Assembly (NCBI GenBank): GCA_003611745.1
Contig: RAYF01000019.1
Span: 1-64,000, forward strand
Source of the DNA: a bacterium D16-36
Lineage (GTDB): Bacteria; Bacillota; Clostridia; Lachnospirales; Lachnospiraceae
Reading direction: 5' to 3'
DNA: 64,000 nucleotides
Each line of letters starts with the position of its first letter. The first letter of the stretch is position 1. Below the pieces are notes generated by a model that saw only the letters and a list, made by a program, of their open reading frames with translations, was not told the origin of the DNA and did not search any database. The position numbers and the translations under genes are program-made. This document shows positions 51,855 to 61,334 of this stretch, piece by piece.

Positions 51855-52823
51855 TTAATCACTTTCATCTTCCGCCTGTTCTTTATATAACACACTTTCT
51901 ATTTTATATCTCGGACGGTGCTTTACTTCCATATAAATCTTTCCAATATACTCCCCGATTACCCCCAGGGCAAGAAGCTGCAGCCCCCCGATCCCCCAGA
52001 CAGAGATTACGATTGTAGTCCAGCCTGCCACTGTATGCCCCATAAACCAAAGCACCAGAAAATAAGCCAGAAGAAGGACACTGATGCTAAACAGGAAAAA
52101 TCCCAATGCCGTAATAAGCCTGATCGGTTTAATGCTGAAAGATGTCACACCCTCCACAGCAAATGAGAGCATTTTCTTTAATGGATATTTAGACTCCCCT
52201 GCAAACCTTTCATGTCGTTTATAGTAAACAACATCTGTCTCAAAGCCAATCATCGGCACGATTCCCCGAAGGAATAAATTTACTTCATCATACTCCGACA
52301 ATGCCTCTAATGCCCTTTTGCTCATTAAGCGGTAATCCGCATGGTCTTCCAACGTATCTGCCCCCATCGCATTCATTAATTTATAGAATGCATGGGCAGT
52401 CCCCCTTTTAAAAGCGGTGTCTGTCTCCCTTGTAGAACGAACACCGTAGACAATGTCCTTCCCCTCCAGATATTTATCTATAAACTGCTCAATAGCATCC
52501 ACATCATCCTGCAAATCGGCATCCAGTGAAATCGCAGCATCTGCATAATCTTTCGCCGTCATAAGCCCTGCAAACAATGCATTCTGATGCCCTCTGTTAT
52601 GTGCCAGGTTGATTCCGGTAAAAAGCGGATTTTCATCATGAAGCTGGGAAATAATATTCCATGTAGTATCTTTCGACCCATCGTTGACAAAGGCAATCTT
52701 ACTGTCATTGCCAATCTTCCCCCTCTTTATCAAGTCTTCCATAATTGCCCGCAGCTGTTTTGAGGTTTCCGGCAGGACCTCCTTTTCATTATAACAAGGT
52801 ATTACTAACCAAATCGTATTCAC
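51855..52823 (-). CDS. GT2-family polyprenyl-phosphate glycosyltransferase
   Basis: A 322-residue enzyme with an N-terminal GT-A domain: IWLVIPCYNEKEVLPET, FVNDGSKDTTW, and the metal motif SLDADLQDD. A C-terminal membrane part has two helices (about residues 231-256 and 267-291). This is the GtrB/DPM-like layout that loads glucose, mannose or GlcNAc onto undecaprenyl phosphate. It may feed the GT-C enzyme at 48403 and the large membrane protein at 56746. The start at 52823 gives MNTIWLVIPC. Confidence 0.88.
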   Translation of the reverse strand: MNTIWLVIPCYNEKEVLPETSKQLRAIMEDLIKRGKIGNDSKIAFVNDGSKDTTWNIISQLHDENPLFTGINLAHNRGHQNALFAGLMTAKDYADAAISLDADLQDDVDAIEQFIDKYLEGKDIVYGVRSTRETDTAFKRGTAHAFYKLMNAMGADTLEDHADYRLMSKRALEALSEYDEVNLFLRGIVPMIGFETDVVYYKRHERFAGESKYPLKKMLSFAVEGVTSFSIKPIRLITALGFFLFSISVLLLAYFLVLWFMGHTVAGWTTIVISVWGIGGLQLLALGVIGEYIGKIYMEVKHRPRYKIESVLYKEQAEDESD

Positions 52824-52917
52824 AACTCAATCCCCCATATGTTTTTCTGTGGATTATAGCACTCTGCTGATCCTCTAAAAAGAAAACCGCAGAGACAACT
52901 CGCCCTGCGATTCTTAA

Positions 52918-52989
52918 CTGGGCTACAAGGATTCGAACCTTGAAATGCTGGAGTCAGAGTCCAGTGCCTTACCATTTGGCGATAGCCCA
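52918..52989 (-). tRNA. tRNA-Gln (anticodon CUG)
   Basis: The minus strand folds into a 72-base tRNA with a seven-pair acceptor stem (TGGGCTA/TAGCCCA), D arm, anticodon loop CTCTGAC with CTG, and T loop TTCGAAT. CCA is not encoded. The discriminator base is G. Confidence 0.92.
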
Positions 52990-53057
52990 CCACATATAAA
53001 ATTAAATATATCAGCACTCCGCTGAAAACTTCTATCCTGCTGAATATAACCAGCAAA

Positions 53058-53129
53058 CTGGGCTACAAGGATTCGAACCTTGAAATGCTGGAGTCAGAGT
53101 CCAGTGCCTTACCATTTGGCGATAGCCCA
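53058..53129 (-). tRNA. tRNA-Gln (anticodon CUG), second copy
   Basis: An identical copy of the preceding tRNA, 68 bases away. The anticodon loop is CTCTGAC. The intervening bases differ from the flanks, so this is an old tandem duplication of the gene only. Confidence 0.92.
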
Positions 53130-53229
53130 TTAACATGCCTGCTATTCTCACAGGCACTCGTACATTATATAATACCATGAAACATTTTGCAAGCATTTTT
53201 TACATTTTTTTCGGAAAATATTTTCCAAC

Positions 53230-55101
53230 TTATTTTCCATAAACAGACTTAATATATCCCACAATCCTCAAGATAAGCTCTACCCGTTTAAATGGCGTAA
53301 TGACATAGAACCCATCTACACTGCCCGAAATTTTATCAATAATCCCCACGGATATCCTATAGGCAAGTTCCTCCCCCTCTTCCCTGTTTTTATCCCGGTA
53401 TTTCTCCATAATTTCCTTATCAATCTCTATTCCCGCCATCTCATTATTCATAAATGCCGCATTGCGGAAACTGACTACCGGCATAATCCCACCTAAAATC
53501 TTGGCCGGAAGCTCTTTCCTTGCACGCCTCAGGTTCCCAAGCCCTCTCTCCGAAAGCACCGGCTGGGTAAAGAGAACAGAAACGCCGCTTTCTATCTTAC
53601 GTTTTGCATGCAGGATCTGGGAATCAAAATTCAGGGCATTAATATTCAGCGCACCAGATACCATAAAAGGATTTTCAGCAAATATCTCCTGATTAAAGGA
53701 CTGGATATGCCTTGCCAAAATAGCTGAATTATAACTAAAAACAGTCTTAATCTGGCTTCTCATGGCTGTCGGCACCGGATCGCCCGTAACCGTCAGCACA
53801 TTATTCACCCCCTCTATATTTAAACCCAGCAAAAGCGCCTTTGTCGCATTGATATTGCGGTCCCGGCAAGTCATATGGGGTATCGCCGTAATCCCCAGCT
53901 CCCTTGACAGCTTACAGGCAAGGACGCTGCTGTCAATTCTTGCTTTCGCAATCGGACAGTCAGCAATATCAACCGCATCAACACCAGCATATTTGTATCT
54001 GGCAGCCCCCTCCATAAAAAAGTCAATATCCGGCTCCACTGGCGGATCTAACTCCACAACGATGACTTTTCTGCCGCCCCTAAGTTTTTCCGCAAAAGCA
54101 TTCCTGCCATTATCCATGCCGGAAATACTGCTGCCATCCTCCCCACTCTCTTTGGCTAAAACTCTCTTTCCGGGCGGACGGCCGGATTCCTGCCCAGAAG
54201 AAATAACGGACGCCCTTTGTCTTTTATATATTCCATCTATAAATTCTCTGGTAAGCCGCGAAGCGATACTTTCAATATCCTCCGGGGCAGTCCCGCAGCA
54301 CCCGCCTACGATAGAAGCCCCCGCCTCCAGAAGTTCTATGGCATTCTGCCCAAAATATTCCCTGTCAGCTCCATAATGGATACGGTTCCCTAACATTGTC
54401 GGATAACCTGCATTTGGCATAACCGTCAAATATTTACATGCACCTGCTGGCGGAAGGCTCCTTATCTGCTCCAGAAGGTGCTTCGGCCCTGAAATGCAGT
54501 TAAATCCTACCGCATCAACGGTATCACACTGCTGCATCTGCCAGAAAAGCTTTTTTACCAGAAAGCCGCTTCTGGTGTACCCTTCCGGCGATGCCGCAAA
54601 AGAAACCATAACAAAACTATCTCCTGCCCTTTCTTTAATATACGCAGAAATCTCTGCCAATGCCTCCGCACTCCCCATCGTCTCAAACAGGAAACATCTG
54701 GCACCGCAGGAGAGAAACACATCAGCAATCTCACGGTAGGCATCATACAGCTCCTGCCCATCCTTCACCGGTACCGGGCCGATATCTGCAAAAACAAAAT
54801 GTGTCCCTGCCTCCTCCTGTGCTGCCTGGCTGGCAAGCTCCCAGCCTGCACGGATTAAATCAGAGACTGCAGGCATCCCCTCCTCCATCATCTGGCAGTT
54901 TGCCGCAAAAGTATTCGTCTTAATCGCCGCCGCACCGGCAAGCAGATACTCCCTATGTATCTCCTTTACCAGTGACGGATGTGTAATATTTGCCCTCTCA
55001 CAATGCATTTCGCCAAGTTCCGGGCACCGCTCCGCCAGATATGTCCCCATTGCCCCGTCAAACAGCAAGGGGCGCTCCTTCAAGTACTCCTGTATCGTCA
55101 T
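53230..55101 (-). CDS. yitJ: Bifunctional homocysteine S-methyltransferase / methylenetetrahydrofolate reductase (YitJ type)
   Basis: A 623-residue fusion. Residues 1-290 form a zinc homocysteine methyltransferase domain (LFDGAMGTYLAE, VGFNCISGP, and the zinc motif GGCCG near 281). After a linker (about 300-350), residues 350-623 form a MetF-like barrel (VELDPPVEPDID, HMTCRDRN, LTVTGDPV, FTQPV). It supplies methyl groups for methionine from methylene-THF. No SAM riboswitch is visible upstream. A metal-transporter gene ends about 54 bases before it. Confidence 0.93.
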   Translation of the reverse strand: MTIQEYLKERPLLFDGAMGTYLAERCPELGEMHCERANITHPSLVKEIHREYLLAGAAAIKTNTFAANCQMMEEGMPAVSDLIRAGWELASQAAQEEAGTHFVFADIGPVPVKDGQELYDAYREIADVFLSCGARCFLFETMGSAEALAEISAYIKERAGDSFVMVSFAASPEGYTRSGFLVKKLFWQMQQCDTVDAVGFNCISGPKHLLEQIRSLPPAGACKYLTVMPNAGYPTMLGNRIHYGADREYFGQNAIELLEAGASIVGGCCGTAPEDIESIASRLTREFIDGIYKRQRASVISSGQESGRPPGKRVLAKESGEDGSSISGMDNGRNAFAEKLRGGRKVIVVELDPPVEPDIDFFMEGAARYKYAGVDAVDIADCPIAKARIDSSVLACKLSRELGITAIPHMTCRDRNINATKALLLGLNIEGVNNVLTVTGDPVPTAMRSQIKTVFSYNSAILARHIQSFNQEIFAENPFMVSGALNINALNFDSQILHAKRKIESGVSVLFTQPVLSERGLGNLRRARKELPAKILGGIMPVVSFRNAAFMNNEMAGIEIDKEIMEKYRDKNREEGEELAYRISVGIIDKISGSVDGFYVITPFKRVELILRIVGYIKSVYGK

Positions 55102-55120
55102 GCCGCTCCTTATCCTTCCT

Positions 55121-55156
55121 AGAGCGTGTTTGAAAATTCATTCTCAAACACGCTCT
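55121..55156 (-). terminator. Perfect 13-bp hairpin after the metal transporter genes
   Basis: AGAGCGTGTTTGA (55121-55133) and its exact complement (55144-55156) enclose a 10-base loop. The permease stop codon lies in the stem. No U-tract follows, so termination may be partial. Confidence 0.45.
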
Positions 55157-55970
55157 AAAACATAAAATTCTTAATTTTCTGTATCACAAAAAAGACTACA
55201 AAGGCCCCCAGATTTACTAACACGACACTTGCCCCCGCCGGCATCGCGGACTGATAGGATATCATCATCCCAATACAAAAACAAGCTACGGAAAGAATCC
55301 CGGAAGTAACCACCACACCGCGGAAACTCTGGAAAAGGCGCATGGAAGTCAGTGCCGGAAATATCACCAGGCTCGAAATCAGCATCGCCCCCATCATCTG
55401 CATCCCCAGTACAATCGTTACAGCCGTCAAAATAGCAATCATACTATTATAAAAGGACACCCTGACCCCGGCTGCCCTGCCGAAATTTTCGTCAAACGTA
55501 ACTGCAAAAATATTATGGTAGCAGAAAATAAAAAGCGCCAACACTGCCGCTGACAAAACCACGCTCAGCCACACATCCTCCTTTGTCATAGCCAGAATAC
55601 TTCCAAACATATAACTGTTGACATCTGTAGTCATTCCCGTAGTCAGTGAGGTAACGCTGACGCCGACTGCCAACGCTGACGCCGATACTGCGGCAATCGC
55701 GGCATCTGATTTCATTATCCCACGCTCTGTCATGCGGAGCAGCAAAAAGGCAGCTGCAATCACAATCGGTATCGAAAGCTTGAGCGGAGCAATATTACAC
55801 GCCAGAGCAATCGACAAAGCCCCGTAAGATACATGGGAAAGCCCATCGCCAATCATAGAATACTGCTTAAGCACCAGGCTCACCCCCAGCAGCGCAGCAC
55901 ACAGCGATACCAGTATCCCGACAATAAACGCCCTCGCAATAAAGGGATAACTTAACATCTCAAATATCAT
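55155..55970 (-). CDS. Metal ABC transporter permease (ZnuB/MntB type)
   Basis: A 271-residue protein with about eight helices. It contains the family segments GVSLVLKQYSMIGDGLSHVSYGA and MMGAMLISSLVIFPALTSM. Start is the ATG at 55970, which overlaps the ATPase stop (ATGA). It would carry zinc or manganese. Neither a metal-binding lipoprotein (ZnuA) nor a Fur/DtxR regulator is in the neighbourhood. Confidence 0.88.
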   Translation of the reverse strand: MIFEMLSYPFIARAFIVGILVSLCAALLGVSLVLKQYSMIGDGLSHVSYGALSIALACNIAPLKLSIPIVIAAAFLLLRMTERGIMKSDAAIAAVSASALAVGVSVTSLTTGMTTDVNSYMFGSILAMTKEDVWLSVVLSAAVLALFIFCYHNIFAVTFDENFGRAAGVRVSFYNSMIAILTAVTIVLGMQMMGAMLISSLVIFPALTSMRLFQSFRGVVVTSGILSVACFCIGMMISYQSAMPAGASVVLVNLGAFVVFFVIQKIKNFMF

Positions 55971-56686
55971 AACCCACCGCACTTCCTTCCATAGATAACT
56001 GCATAATCGGACTGCAGGTACTCCTCCACCGAACCATAAAAATATTCCCCTTCATTCATATGAAGAATATGCTCTGCCTCAGAGACAGCACTGCGCAGAT
56101 CATGTGTAACCATAACAACCGCCATGCCCTCCTTGTGAAGTTTCCTAAGATTCTCATACAATGTCCCTGCTGCCATCGGATCAAGCCCCGTAACCGGTTC
56201 ATCCAGCACCAGTATATCCCCAGCAGCACATAATGCCCTTGCCAAAAGTACCCTCTGCTGCTGTCCGCCCGAAAGTTTGCCATAACACTGCTTCGCCAGA
56301 TCAGCAATACCCAGCCTGCTTAGATTTTTAAGGGCCGCCCTCTTCTCCTCCTTATGAAAGAAAGGGCTTCTGCGGGAACGGTTCAAAAAACCAGAAAGCA
56401 CCACCTCAAACACACTCGCTGGAAACTGCCTCTGCACCTGCGTCTGCTGAGGCAGATACCCAATCGCCCCATTCTGGACGGCGGCGGCCAATGCCACCTC
56501 GCCGCTCACCGGCTTTATAAGCCCCAAAAGCGTTTTCAAAAGCGTACTCTTGCCAGAACCGTTTTCCCCCACAATACAGACATAATCCCCCTTATATACC
56601 TGAAAATCAAAATGTTCAATCAGTGCCTTGTTATCATAGCCAAGCCCTGCATCCCTGCAGCGTATCAGGCATTCTCTCTGCTCCAT
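55967..56686 (-). CDS. Metal ABC transporter ATP-binding protein (ZnuC type)
   Basis: A 239-residue ATPase with GENGSGKST, GYLPQQTQVQRQFPASVFEVVLSG (family-specific Q-loop region), KLSGGQQQRVLLARAL and LVLDEPVTGLD. Start is the ATG at 56686 with AGGAGG. It is the first gene of the pair with the permease. Confidence 0.9.
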   Translation of the reverse strand: MEQRECLIRCRDAGLGYDNKALIEHFDFQVYKGDYVCIVGENGSGKSTLLKTLLGLIKPVSGEVALAAAVQNGAIGYLPQQTQVQRQFPASVFEVVLSGFLNRSRRSPFFHKEEKRAALKNLSRLGIADLAKQCYGKLSGGQQQRVLLARALCAAGDILVLDEPVTGLDPMAAGTLYENLRKLHKEGMAVVMVTHDLRSAVSEAEHILHMNEGEYFYGSVEEYLQSDYAVIYGRKCGGL

Positions 56687-56745
56687 ATCCACCTCCTGAT
56701 TTGAAAACCTTTTTCATTTTACAGGCAGTTATTCCATTTGTCAAA

Positions 56746-58875
56746 CTATTCCGAAAGGCGGCGGTACAATACAACATCCCCCTCCCTATGGACTACTTCA
56801 AAATACTGCAAAAACCCCTCCTCGCTTGTAACAGAGTAATTATATCTCTCACTATTGCTCAGATAGACATACTTGACATGGTACTTGTCATAAAGCTCCT
56901 GATCCTGCGGATTCTGGTACATATTTGCCACATCAGCTTCCTGTGTCTGATAATCCAGCCCATGGTAATATAAGAAAGACGGGCTGCCGCACACTATATT
57001 CCTCCCCGTAAGCGAAACCACCTCATTATTATATCTGGTATCCGTCAATATGACGTCTGTCGGTTCCGTATGCCCTTCGATATACCTGCACATCGCAAGC
57101 CCGTCAGCACTGTAAAGCTGATAATCTGAGACATATTCCCTTCCCATTGTCAGTACAGCCGAAACACTGCTTAACACAAGCACTGCTGATACCACGGCTG
57201 CCCGCAGTGCCTTTCTGGAAAACTTTTTGACAATCTCCACCAGATAGTCCGCTGTGAGCAGGCAGAGGAACAGATAACCGATATACAGAATTTTATTATT
57301 ATCATACACATTCGGCTGAAAGACAATCAATTCTGCCACAAACCAGATAAAAAAGGATGGAGACACAATAAAATAATTCCTGCTTCTGGTAAAAATCAAT
57401 GCCACGATCGACAAAACCCAGACAATCCCTATATTTTTAAAGTAAAAGCCAAGATAAGTATCATTCAGGTTCGCCCAGTTAAAAAATCCTCTGACAAACT
57501 GCTCCCCCTGCGCCTGCTGAAATGTCCACGTAATAAGCTGAGGCCCTGCTAACAGCAGCACAATGCCCAGAAGAATCCCCCAGTTAATAACCATATGCCT
57601 GCTGTCCTGATTTCGGAAACCCCTGACAACAAAAATAATACACACCACCCCGACTGCCAGAATGCCGGCAAGCCCAATCCCCAAAAAAACATTTTCCGGA
57701 ACCTCCATCGCCCTCCTCGCCATATCAAGGCTGCACATCAGCAGGAAAAAACCAAACAATACCCATAACTCAATATGGGATTCTTTCGTCTTCCATCCGG
57801 CATTCAGCTCCGTGCGCATCGAATAAATCAGCCACATGGCACAGACAAGGCCCATGGCAAGGAATGAATGGGTATGGATCATCGGAAGGCAGCCCGCCAT
57901 AATGGCAGCAATGGCAAAATAGCTGCGCTCCTTTAGAAAAATAGCACGATAAAGAACATAGAGCGCCGGAATCAATACAGCCCATCCAAACAGCGTAGCG
58001 CGCTGCGGCAGCAGCATATCCACAATAATATTGGACCAGCGGATATTCCCATCCATAAAATTAGTAGGCGTCTGATAAAACTCCGTAAATATTCTGGTAA
58101 ATACAGTAGTATCCTTTGTCACGCCCTTCACAAAATAATAAATCCCCAAACCGCCGTTAAAGAAAAAGAAGACCCACGCAATCATTGCTTTCCCACTGCT
58201 CTTCAATACCTCCTTCGCAAGCAGCATAACGCCCGCCATTACCTGAAGGACAGCAAAAGCCATCGGAAGATTATACGCAAACCTAAGGCTGCTCCCAAAA
58301 AGATATATACTTGACGAAATCGTATCACACAAAAACGGGTAGGAAAGTTTTACCCCCGGGAGCATGGAGTACTCCGGCGGAAAAATCCCCTGCTTTGCAA
58401 CACTGCTGATAAAAGCCAGATGCATATTCATATCGCCATTCGTTGCCTGCCCGGTATGTATGCTCCCATCCTCCACATACGGAATAGTATGGGTAGACAA
58501 TAAAATAAGAAAAAAGAAAAAAACAGGCAGAATCAGAAGCAGATACCCGTATTCCCGAAATATCTCCTTCCATGTCTTCTTCTCAAAAACCCCGCTCTTC
58601 GCTCCTGTCCTTTTCCACACAAAAAAACAGATTCCCCCGGCCAGAACCGCAGCGCAGATAAGCGATGCAATATGGGAACCCCTGTTAAATCCCATCGCAA
58701 ACGAAAAAAGCACAGGCATCCATTGCAGCAGCAGGCTCCCAAAAACACTGCCAAGAAGAATGCGGACAATATAGTTCTCCTTTTTCCATATAAAAAATGA
58801 TAATAACAGGCCAATTATCTGGTAGCCCAGAAAATAGCCTGTCCCTATTAAATTTCCTGTGAAATTTCCACTCAT
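56746..58875 (-). CDS. Large multispanning membrane protein, GT-C-like
   Basis: A 709-residue protein with about fourteen hydrophobic segments and a soluble C-terminal region of some 110 residues. The motif NGDMNMHLAFISSVAKQG in the first large loop, followed by PPEYSMLPGVKLSYPF, resembles the D-x-x-x-H loop of GT-C glycosyltransferases. The C-terminal region has YIEGHTEPTDVILTDTRYNN, as in proteins of the YfhO/GT39 surroundings. The exact family is not recognised. The start at 58875 (MSGNFTGNL) is tentative. It may use the lipid-linked sugar made by the GT2 at 51855. Confidence 0.65.
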   Translation of the reverse strand: MSGNFTGNLIGTGYFLGYQIIGLLLSFFIWKKENYIVRILLGSVFGSLLLQWMPVLFSFAMGFNRGSHIASLICAAVLAGGICFFVWKRTGAKSGVFEKKTWKEIFREYGYLLLILPVFFFFLILLSTHTIPYVEDGSIHTGQATNGDMNMHLAFISSVAKQGIFPPEYSMLPGVKLSYPFLCDTISSSIYLFGSSLRFAYNLPMAFAVLQVMAGVMLLAKEVLKSSGKAMIAWVFFFFNGGLGIYYFVKGVTKDTTVFTRIFTEFYQTPTNFMDGNIRWSNIIVDMLLPQRATLFGWAVLIPALYVLYRAIFLKERSYFAIAAIMAGCLPMIHTHSFLAMGLVCAMWLIYSMRTELNAGWKTKESHIELWVLFGFFLLMCSLDMARRAMEVPENVFLGIGLAGILAVGVVCIIFVVRGFRNQDSRHMVINWGILLGIVLLLAGPQLITWTFQQAQGEQFVRGFFNWANLNDTYLGFYFKNIGIVWVLSIVALIFTRSRNYFIVSPSFFIWFVAELIVFQPNVYDNNKILYIGYLFLCLLTADYLVEIVKKFSRKALRAAVVSAVLVLSSVSAVLTMGREYVSDYQLYSADGLAMCRYIEGHTEPTDVILTDTRYNNEVVSLTGRNIVCGSPSFLYYHGLDYQTQEADVANMYQNPQDQELYDKYHVKYVYLSNSERYNYSVTSEEGFLQYFEVVHREGDVVLYRRLSE

Positions 58876-59002
58876 CTCAAATACCTGCCTTTCCGGGAAC
58901 CACATCCATCTGCAGCACACAGACAGATAACTTCATGCCCCCCTGATCATCACCTCCATCCTATCATACAACATCTTTTCCCTAAATGGAACACAGTAAG
59001 CC

Positions 59003-59043
59003 AAAAAAACAGCCTGCCTATGGAATACTCCATAAACAGGCTG
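59003..59043 (-). terminator. Terminator of the phospholipase-like gene
   Basis: CAGCCTG and TATGGA pair with TCCATA and CAGGCTG (59010-59043). On the minus strand the stem is followed by seven T bases, a clear intrinsic terminator. Confidence 0.85.
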
Positions 59044-59099
59044 CCTCTATACGCCGTACGGCTCCGCTCTCATAAAACTTGCCGTCTTCCATAATCCTT

Positions 59100-59687
59100 C
59101 TAGCCGGATACTGATAAACAGGATGACCGAAAACCTTTTTCGAATAAAAGGAGTATTGCATCAACCACTGTATGGCATAAGCATAAGATATACTCGCAAT
59201 CACGCTTTACCGCACTTTTCGTCTCTGCATATATCTGATGCATCCTTTTAATAAAGTTTAAAATCATCTCTGGGTCATAAACTGTCTCCCCTAAACGTTT
59301 TCTTACTGCTTCCGGACTCTTCACGTAGGAACGAATCTCATGTTTTAATTCTTCCTCATAGATACAATGATCTTTCAACTTTCCGTCATAATTCGCATTG
59401 TGGGGAAACGTAAAATAATCTGATACATAATGGGTAATCACTCCTAAATGGATGTAAAAATAACGATCCGTACCTTTTTCCTGGTCATAATGTGATACCA
59501 TTTTGTACATTTCTTTTTCTAAAACATCAAAGGATTCTTCAATCGTATGCTTGCGGACCAAAAAACTTGGAACGCAGTCCGGCAATATACTGCCAATATA
59601 AAAAGCTCCTTTATGATGCTGAATCGACTCCATCCCTTCACTGTTCATCAAATAATGAGCCAAGGAAATATGGGATTTCTTACGCAT
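59100..59687 (-). CDS. Zinc-dependent phospholipase C family protein
   Basis: A 195-residue protein of the Zn_dep_PLPC family. Putative metal ligands are in KSHISLAHYLM, QHHKGAFYIGSILPDCVPSF, and YIHLGVITHYVSDYFTFPHN, which gives a His/Asp pattern typical of the family. There is no signal peptide, unlike secreted phospholipase C, so this cytoplasmic branch may have another substrate. Start at 59687 behind GAGGAGG. Confidence 0.8.
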   Translation of the reverse strand: MRKKSHISLAHYLMNSEGMESIQHHKGAFYIGSILPDCVPSFLVRKHTIEESFDVLEKEMYKMVSHYDQEKGTDRYFYIHLGVITHYVSDYFTFPHNANYDGKLKDHCIYEEELKHEIRSYVKSPEAVRKRLGETVYDPEMILNFIKRMHQIYAETKSAVKRDCEYILCLCHTVVDAILLLFEKGFRSSCLSVSG

Positions 59688-59830
59688 ACCAACCTCCTCT
59701 CTAACATCCTCACGACGAACATCGCTGTCATTTATTTGTTGTCCTAATTGTATATCTTTTTAAAAGAAAAATCAAGAGTTTTTTGACAATTCGCAAAATT
59801 TTCTTATTTTGTCATTCTTTTCACATGATA

Positions 59831-59860
59831 CTTGACATACAAGTCGTCTCTATTGTAAAA
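59831..59860 (+). promoter_or_regulatory. Promoter of the CNNM/CorC gene
   Basis: TTGACA (59831-59836), 18 bases, TAAAAT (59855-59860). Confidence 0.7.
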
Positions 59861-59913
59861 TAGATGCTAAATATACTAAATTTTAAAAGAAAACATTGAT
59901 AGGAGTTGATTAT

Positions 59914-61239
59914 TTGGATTCGAGTGACGCCTCGCGGATAATTATTTTAATTATCCTGCTGATTCTCTCTGCTTTCTTTTCGTCAGCGGAGACTTGTCTG
60001 ACTACTGTAAACAAAATGAGAATGAAATCTCTTGCAGATGAAAAAGTCAAGAATGCCAGTCTGGTACTGAAACTGACAGAAAACCCAACCAAACTGCTCA
60101 GTGCCATTCTGATAGGCAATAATATTGTAAATATTACCGCCTCATCCCTTACCACATCATTTGCAATTCAACTGGCACATAAATTAGGGTTTTCTGATCT
60201 GGTCAGTGCTTTTACAGGTCTTGGCACTGGTATTTTAACAGTTCTGGTATTGATTTTTGGCGAAATCGTCCCGAAATCCTTTGCAACTGTAAACAGCGAA
60301 AAGTTAGCTCTTTTCTATGCAAAGCCAATTTATGCCATTACAACTGTCCTGACACCATTATCTTACCTGATGAACCAGCTTTCCAATGGATTGCTGCACA
60401 TTCTCCACATTGATGCAGATAAACAGCCTGCCATTACAGAAACGGAGCTGCGCACCATTGTAGATGTAAGCCATCAGGAAGGCGTCATAGAGAGCGAAGA
60501 ACGCCAAATGATTACCAACGTGGTTGATTTCGGTGATTCCCTTGCGAAAGATGTCATGGTTCCCAAAATGGATGTGACTTTTGCAAACGTTAAGCTCTCA
60601 TATAATGAATTGGTAGAATTATATTCCGAGTGTACATTTACCCGTATGCCCGTCTACAGCGAGAGCCGTGACAATATTGTTGGAATCATTAACCTAAAGG
60701 ATTTATTCTTTTATCAGGGTTCTAAAAAAGATTTCTCCCTTTCTGAAATCATGCGGGAACCATATTTTACTTATGAATACAAAAAGATTTCCGAACTTTT
60801 TTTTGAAATGAAACAGGAATCCATTCCCATGGCCATTGTTCTGGACGAGTATGGTTCCACTTCAGGTATTCTTACCATCGAAGACCTGATTGAAGAGATT
60901 GTTGGTGAAATCCGCGATGAATATGATACAAATGAAGAGGACGAAATCACAAAAATAGATGATGAAACATATATACTGCTGGGAGTGGCTAAGCTCGACA
61001 ATGTAGACGAACAGCTTGGAATTACTTTGGAATCTGAAGATTATGATTCAATTGCAGGACACATTATCAATCTGCTTGACCATTTCCCGGAAGCCGGGGA
61101 ATGTGTCAGTGATGAATTCGCAACATATACGGTCTTAGAGGCCGAAAAAAACCGGATAGACAAAGTAAAACTTCACCTTCTACCGCCTGCACAGCCGGAA
61201 GAGGAGGAAGAAGAAATAAGAAGGGATGTAGCTTTATAA
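59914..61239 (+). CDS. CNNM/CorC-family transport protein (hemolysin-like)
   Basis: A 441-residue membrane protein: an N-terminal DUF21 domain with about four helices (IILLILSAFFSSAETCLT, LIFGEIVPKSFA), a pair of CBS domains (about residues 205-325, with MVPKMDV and MAIVLDEYGSTSGILTIEDL) and a CorC_HlyC C-terminal domain. CNNM proteins act in magnesium export. The start is TTG at 59914, eight bases after AGGAG. No ATG lies near. A good promoter and terminator show it is monocistronic. The acidic tail (EEEEEE) is unusual but not unique. Confidence 0.88.
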   Translation: MDSSDASRIIILIILLILSAFFSSAETCLTTVNKMRMKSLADEKVKNASLVLKLTENPTKLLSAILIGNNIVNITASSLTTSFAIQLAHKLGFSDLVSAFTGLGTGILTVLVLIFGEIVPKSFATVNSEKLALFYAKPIYAITTVLTPLSYLMNQLSNGLLHILHIDADKQPAITETELRTIVDVSHQEGVIESEERQMITNVVDFGDSLAKDVMVPKMDVTFANVKLSYNELVELYSECTFTRMPVYSESRDNIVGIINLKDLFFYQGSKKDFSLSEIMREPYFTYEYKKISELFFEMKQESIPMAIVLDEYGSTSGILTIEDLIEEIVGEIRDEYDTNEEDEITKIDDETYILLGVAKLDNVDEQLGITLESEDYDSIAGHIINLLDHFPEAGECVSDEFATYTVLEAEKNRIDKVKLHLLPPAQPEEEEEEIRRDVAL

Positions 61240-61256
61240 CAGCTACATCCCTTTTT
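61223..61256 (+). terminator. Terminator of the CNNM/CorC gene
   Basis: GGGATGTAGCT (61223-61233) and AGCTACATCCC (61241-61251) are perfect arms followed by TTTTT. The stop codon lies in the loop. Confidence 0.9.
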
Positions 61257-61334
61257 AATACATAGGGAAGAAAATCCTCCCTGTGTTTATTGACTATTAT
61301 TCTAGTGTATAGGATATTTAACAAATATCCTATA

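Noticed and set aside
52820-53056. Minus-strand frame through the tRNA region
   Set aside because: It runs through a tRNA-Gln gene and has no ribosome binding site or recognisable domain.
55102-55160. SAM riboswitch expected upstream of yitJ
   Set aside because: Only a simple 13-bp hairpin is present; there is no room or pattern for an S-box between the permease gene and yitJ.
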